Below are positions 60,772-64,000 of a stretch of 64,000 bases of DNA, piece by piece. Source of the stretch: Parapontixanthobacter sp963736595 (GTDB lineage: Bacteria; Pseudomonadota; Alphaproteobacteria; Sphingomonadales; Sphingomonadaceae); the NCBI GenBank assembly GCA_963736595.1, contig CAVTPG010000002.1, positions 372,001-436,000 on the forward strand, given 5' to 3'. Position 1 is the first letter of the stretch; each line of letters opens with the position of its first letter. Position numbers and translations under genes: made by a program. A model generated the notes under the pieces. That model did no database searches. It saw nothing but the letters and a program-made list of their open reading frames with translations, and was not told the origin of the DNA.

Positions 60772-63066
60772 TTAGAAGCGATTGTCGCGCGGGAAGCCAT
60801 TGGGCGGCATCCGCCCTGCTCCCCCGCGTGCGACTTTCCACTGCCACATCTCAGGTTCTGTGCGGGTGCGGTCGCCCTTCCCGCCCATCTGCCAGCTCAG
60901 CCCCTCTTCCAACGTGAATGTCACTGCATCGCTTAAACCGCCGTCGCGATAGCTTTGTAGTTTTACGCCTTGTCCGCGCGCCAGTTCGGGCAATTCGTCC
61001 AGATTGAACACGACCAGCTTGCGATTGTCTCCGACAATGGCAACGTGATCGTGGCCCGCTGCAATGGCCCGCGCGACCGCTAGTTTCGCTCCGCCGCGCA
61101 AGTTCATCACCTGACGGCCCTTGCGTGTTTCGGCCAGTAAATCGGCTGTGTTCGCAGCAAAGCCCTTGCCCGTATCGGCGGCCAGCAGCAGCCGGCCCTT
61201 TGGCTGATGGACGATAGCGGCCACCAGACCGGCATCGGCATCCATGTCCAGCATGGTGCGGATCGGCTCGCCAAACCCGCGTGCGCCCGGCAATTTGTCG
61301 CAACCTAGCGTAAAGAACCGCCCGTTGCTCAAAGCCAGCAGCAGCTTGTCCGTCGTTTGCGCGTGAAGCACGAAAGCCTCCGCATCGCCTTCCTTATATT
61401 TAAAATCGGTAGCAAGATCGACGTGGCCTTTCGCCGCGCGGATCCAGCCCTTCTGCGAAATGACGATAGTCACCGGCTCTTTCTCGATCATGGCATCCAT
61501 CGAAAACTCGACCGCCGGTTGCGCCTCGGCAATCGTGGTCCGGCGTTTGCCCAGCAGCGTATCCTCGGCATATTCCTTGCGCAGATTGGCAAGGTCGCGT
61601 TTCAACTTGGTCCGCTGCCGCGCGGGCGAAGATAGCAGCTTTTCCAGCCCGTCCTGCTCTTTCAGCAGATCGTCTTTTTCCCCGCGCAATTGCATCTCTT
61701 CCAGCTTGCGTAAGGAACGCAGCCGCATATTCAGGATCGCTTCGGCCTGCCGGTCGGTAAGGACGAATTCCGCCATCATCACTTGTTTTGGCTCATCTTC
61801 GGTGCGGATGATGGCAATCACGCGATCGAGGTTGAGGAATGCGGTGATGTAGCCTTCGACCAATTCCAGACGCGCGGCGATCTTGGCCAGCCGGTGCTGG
61901 GCGCGGCGTTGCAGAATGTCGATTTGCGATGCCGTCCAGTTTTCCAACAGCTCTTTCAGACCCATCACCAACGGCGTGCGGGTCGCATCCAGAACGTTCA
62001 GATTAAGGCTGAAGCGCGTTTCCAGATCGGTCAGCTTATAGAGCGATTCCTTCAGCAGATCGGGATCGACATTGCGGCTACGCGGAACCAGCACAATGCG
62101 GATCTGCTCATCCAATTCATCGCGAACATCGTCGAGGATCGGCAGTTTCTTGTCAGAAATGGCCTGCGCGATTTGCTCAATCAGTTTGCCTTTGGTCACC
62201 TGATACGGGATTTCGGAGATAACGAGTTGCCATTGTCCGCCGCCCAGCCGCTCGATACCCGCCTCGCGATCAGCCGCCTTTTCCGCCTCCTCCGCATGAA
62301 AGCGCCCGCGCACCCGGAACGACCCGCGCCCCGTTTCGTAAGCCTTGATGATCGACTGCTCGCTATCGACGACCAGCCCGCCCGTGGCAAAATCCGGGCC
62401 TCTGAAAATCTCCATCAGCCGCGCGTGTTCGACTTCGGGATTGTCGATCAACTCCAGCGTCGCATCGATAATTTCATGCACATTGTGGCTGGGGATGCTG
62501 GTCGCCATGCCCACCGCGATCCCGCTTGCCCCATTGGCAAGCAGATTGGGGAACAGGCCCGGCATCAGCTCCGGCTCTTCTTCTTCGCCATTGTAAGTCG
62601 GGATGAAATCGACGGTCCCGGCGTCCAGCCCTTCCATCAATTGCATCGCTGTGCGCGTCAGGCGCGCTTCGGTGTAGCGGTAGGCGGCGGCATTATCGCC
62701 ATCGATATTGCCGAAATTCCCCTGCCCCTCGACCAGCGGATAACGCAGCGAGAAATCCTGCGCCAGCCGCACCATCGCATCATAGGCCGCCGTATCGCCA
62801 TGCGGGTGGTACTTGCCGATCACTTCACCCACGACGCGCGCGGATTTCTTGAACGTATTGGTCGGGTCGAGTTTCAATTGCCGCATGGTCCAGAGCAGCC
62901 GCCGGTGGACCGGCTTCAGCCCGTCGCGCAGATCGGGCAGCGACCGCGCGGTAATGGTGGACAGGGCATAGACCAGATACCGCTCCGACAGCGCCGCATC
63001 GAACGGCGCATCGACGATTGCATCGAATGGATCGGGGTCTTGCTTGTCGCTGTCGATAGTGGCCAT
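60772..63066 (-). CDS. parC: DNA topoisomerase IV subunit A
   Basis: A 764-residue type IIA topoisomerase A subunit, assigned to ParC rather than GyrA by its shorter length and its divergent C-terminal propeller (no clear GyrA box). Domains: winged-helix breakage domain with the catalytic Tyr131 in AAYRYTEAR, tower, coiled coil around 380-460 and a C-terminal beta-pinwheel-like region. The quinolone-determining segment YHPHGDTAAYDAM has Thr92 and Asp96 at the positions of E. coli Ser80 and Glu84. ParC acts with ParE in decatenation. No parE is near. It is convergent with the periplasmic-protein gene and is followed upstream by the channel gene. Confidence 0.94.
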   Translation of the reverse strand: MATIDSDKQDPDPFDAIVDAPFDAALSERYLVYALSTITARSLPDLRDGLKPVHRRLLWTMRQLKLDPTNTFKKSARVVGEVIGKYHPHGDTAAYDAMVRLAQDFSLRYPLVEGQGNFGNIDGDNAAAYRYTEARLTRTAMQLMEGLDAGTVDFIPTYNGEEEEPELMPGLFPNLLANGASGIAVGMATSIPSHNVHEIIDATLELIDNPEVEHARLMEIFRGPDFATGGLVVDSEQSIIKAYETGRGSFRVRGRFHAEEAEKAADREAGIERLGGGQWQLVISEIPYQVTKGKLIEQIAQAISDKKLPILDDVRDELDEQIRIVLVPRSRNVDPDLLKESLYKLTDLETRFSLNLNVLDATRTPLVMGLKELLENWTASQIDILQRRAQHRLAKIAARLELVEGYITAFLNLDRVIAIIRTEDEPKQVMMAEFVLTDRQAEAILNMRLRSLRKLEEMQLRGEKDDLLKEQDGLEKLLSSPARQRTKLKRDLANLRKEYAEDTLLGKRRTTIAEAQPAVEFSMDAMIEKEPVTIVISQKGWIRAAKGHVDLATDFKYKEGDAEAFVLHAQTTDKLLLALSNGRFFTLGCDKLPGARGFGEPIRTMLDMDADAGLVAAIVHQPKGRLLLAADTGKGFAANTADLLAETRKGRQVMNLRGGAKLAVARAIAAGHDHVAIVGDNRKLVVFNLDELPELARGQGVKLQSYRDGGLSDAVTFTLEEGLSWQMGGKGDRTRTEPEMWQWKVARGGAGRMPPNGFPRDNRF

Positions 63067-63162
63067 GCGCGCTCTCTAGCGATCATCGGGGCCGCATGGG
63101 AGAGGCCATTGCAAAATAAATCCGCTGTCCCGTCCACCGGCTAGCGCGCAACAACACGGCGC

Positions 63163-63921
63163 TCACTTTTTCAAGGCGGCGATCTCGTCCCGCAACGACC
63201 GCAATTCGTGCAATATTTCTTCACGCTCATGCCCGGCTTCCTCGCTATTGGCGCGGTCCATAGCGGTGACGATAATGGCGATGAACAGATTAAGCACGAT
63301 GAAGCTGGTGATCAGGATAAACGGCACGAAAAACGCCCATGCGTATGGAAACTCTACCATGACCGGACGCACGATCCCCATCGACCAGCTTTCCAGCGTC
63401 ATGATCTGGAACAGGGAATAAAACGATTCCCCCAGCGTGCCGAACCATTGCGGAAATGCCTCCCCGAACAGCTTTGTCGTCATAACCGCGCCCATATAAA
63501 AAATCAGGCCGAGCAGCGCGATCACCGTCCCCATCGAAGGGATCGCGCGAAACAAGCCCTGGATGACTTTGCGCATACTCGGAATGACCGAAACCAGCCG
63601 CAAAACGCGCAAAATGCGTAGCGCACGCAGCACGCCGAATTGCTGACTGGCCGGGAACAGAGCTGCGGCCACGATCACAAAATCGAAAACGTTCCAGCCA
63701 TTGGCAAAGAAGCGATGGCGATAGACGACGAGTTTCAATGCGATCTCGACGACGAAAATGACAATGGCCATTCGGTCCAGCAGCAACAGGAGATCGCCAA
63801 ATCTGGCCATCACGCTATCGACCGTTTCCAGTCCCAATACGATCGCGTTGACGATGATGACGACAGTTATCGCAAACTCGAACTGTTTTGACTCGACCAG
63901 ACGCTGCAGCTTTTCAAACAT
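63163..63921 (-). CDS. bacterial voltage-gated sodium channel (BacNav)
   Basis: A 252-residue six-helix channel subunit, one quarter of the pseudo-tetramer, of the NaChBac/NavAb type. S1 is near 13-33 and S2-S3 around 47-91. S4 holds four Arg spaced by three (99, 102, 105, 108) as gating charges. The selectivity filter TLESWSM (175-181) is the same as in NavAb. S6 is about 197-219, and a C-terminal coiled coil follows (226-252, EEAGHEREEILHELRSLRDEIAALKK). Na+ selectivity is expected from the filter Glu. Its gating role in this organism (pH or motility-linked) is unknown. It is 96 bases upstream of parC in the same direction. Confidence 0.95.
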   Translation of the reverse strand: MFEKLQRLVESKQFEFAITVVIIVNAIVLGLETVDSVMARFGDLLLLLDRMAIVIFVVEIALKLVVYRHRFFANGWNVFDFVIVAAALFPASQQFGVLRALRILRVLRLVSVIPSMRKVIQGLFRAIPSMGTVIALLGLIFYMGAVMTTKLFGEAFPQWFGTLGESFYSLFQIMTLESWSMGIVRPVMVEFPYAWAFFVPFILITSFIVLNLFIAIIVTAMDRANSEEAGHEREEILHELRSLRDEIAALKK

Positions 63922-64000
63922 GGTTTGCCAATCGTCCGTTTCACATAGTTGCCGTGCGTTTCACCTCTGCTCCATCTCGCATCGTCACGCAAATCGGAAC

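Noticed and set aside
60772..63066. parC as gyrA
   Set aside because: The length (764) and the C-terminal domain fit ParC; GyrA in this group is longer and has a GyrA box.
61783..63144. 453-codon open frame on the plus strand, antisense to parC
   Set aside because: It is a compositional shadow of parC: high G+C third positions keep the opposite strand open. The translated product has no recognisable domain and parC is unambiguous.
1..64000. CRISPR array, prophage, IS element or integron
   Set aside because: No regularly spaced repeats, transposase, integrase or phage genes were seen; the only repeats are the two short tandem ones.

Overview
This 64 kb window is a chromosomal segment of an alphaproteobacterium, most likely order Sphingomonadales and perhaps family Erythrobacteraceae. 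This is inferred from gene content, since no 16S gene is present. The pointers are CcrM with GANTC sites, MipZ, the short-form HisG that needs HisZ, CobS, a K+-independent H+-pumping pyrophosphatase, a carboxysomal-free purC / purSQ cluster, and a small aa3-oxidase subunit-IV-like protein upstream of a split pntAA-pntAb-pntB transhydrogenase. I see no phage, plasmid, IS element or CRISPR array. Genes are tightly packed, often with ATGA/GTGA overlaps, and no gene-free stretch exceeds 300 bp. The longest gaps are 59871-60127, 53771-53984, 18985-19196 and 47742-47946.

Layout. 1-10 kb: 3' end of a DUF3089 gene, ruvX, two PaaI-type thioesterases, a class A penicillin-binding protein, cobS, an MpaB-type oxygenase, DUF1428, a J-domain protein, bolA, pirin, an epoxide-hydrolase-like enzyme. 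10-17 kb: amphi-Trp protein, DUF2332, hisG-hisD-nusB-thiL, hppA. 17-25 kb: uvrC, mipZ, a TonB-dependent receptor, infA-maf-rng-yacG, tRNA-Phe. 25-31 kb: an HPr-kinase-like ATPase, purC, an M16 protease, purS, purQ. 31-38 kb: a membrane PAS-GGDEF-EAL protein, glmS, a PAP2 phosphatase, an isolated cpaF-like ATPase. 38-43 kb: entericidin-like lipoprotein, DUF938 methyltransferase-like protein, an NAD(P)-binding protein, dgt, a secreted subtilase, an Asp/Glu racemase. 43-50 kb: a seven-gene transhydrogenase operon including two uncharacterised membrane proteins (TIGR02587/TIGR02588) and two tiny membrane proteins, an NtrC-type regulator, PhoD. 50-64 kb: SDR, folP, ccrM, a Ca/Na antiporter, rnhB, a lipoprotein sugar dehydrogenase, GNAT, DUF1285-Nudix-CCA nucleotidyltransferase, a periplasmic duplicated-domain protein, parC, a bacterial voltage-gated Na+ channel.

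Two things stand out. First, six genes (DUF3089, thiL, the TonB receptor, dgt, the racemase, the NtrC-type regulator) are each broken by what looks like exactly one extra base. This uniform pattern over single-copy and probably essential or useful genes points to base-insertion errors in the sequence more than to six pseudogenes, although only reads can decide. Second, several regulatory structures can be read directly. A hairpin masks the Shine-Dalgarno of the amphi-Trp gene. A perfect DnaA box sits beside two GANTC sites in front of ccrM, with a GANTC in front of mipZ. A 14-bp palindrome lies in front of the GGDEF/EAL gene. Two divergent genes (rnhB and a sugar dehydrogenase) have overlapping start codons.

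Most of the window is housekeeping. The best candidates for undescribed biology are the transhydrogenase-linked membrane proteins, the SD-masking hairpin, and the NtrC-type regulator whose sigma-54 contact loop is altered.
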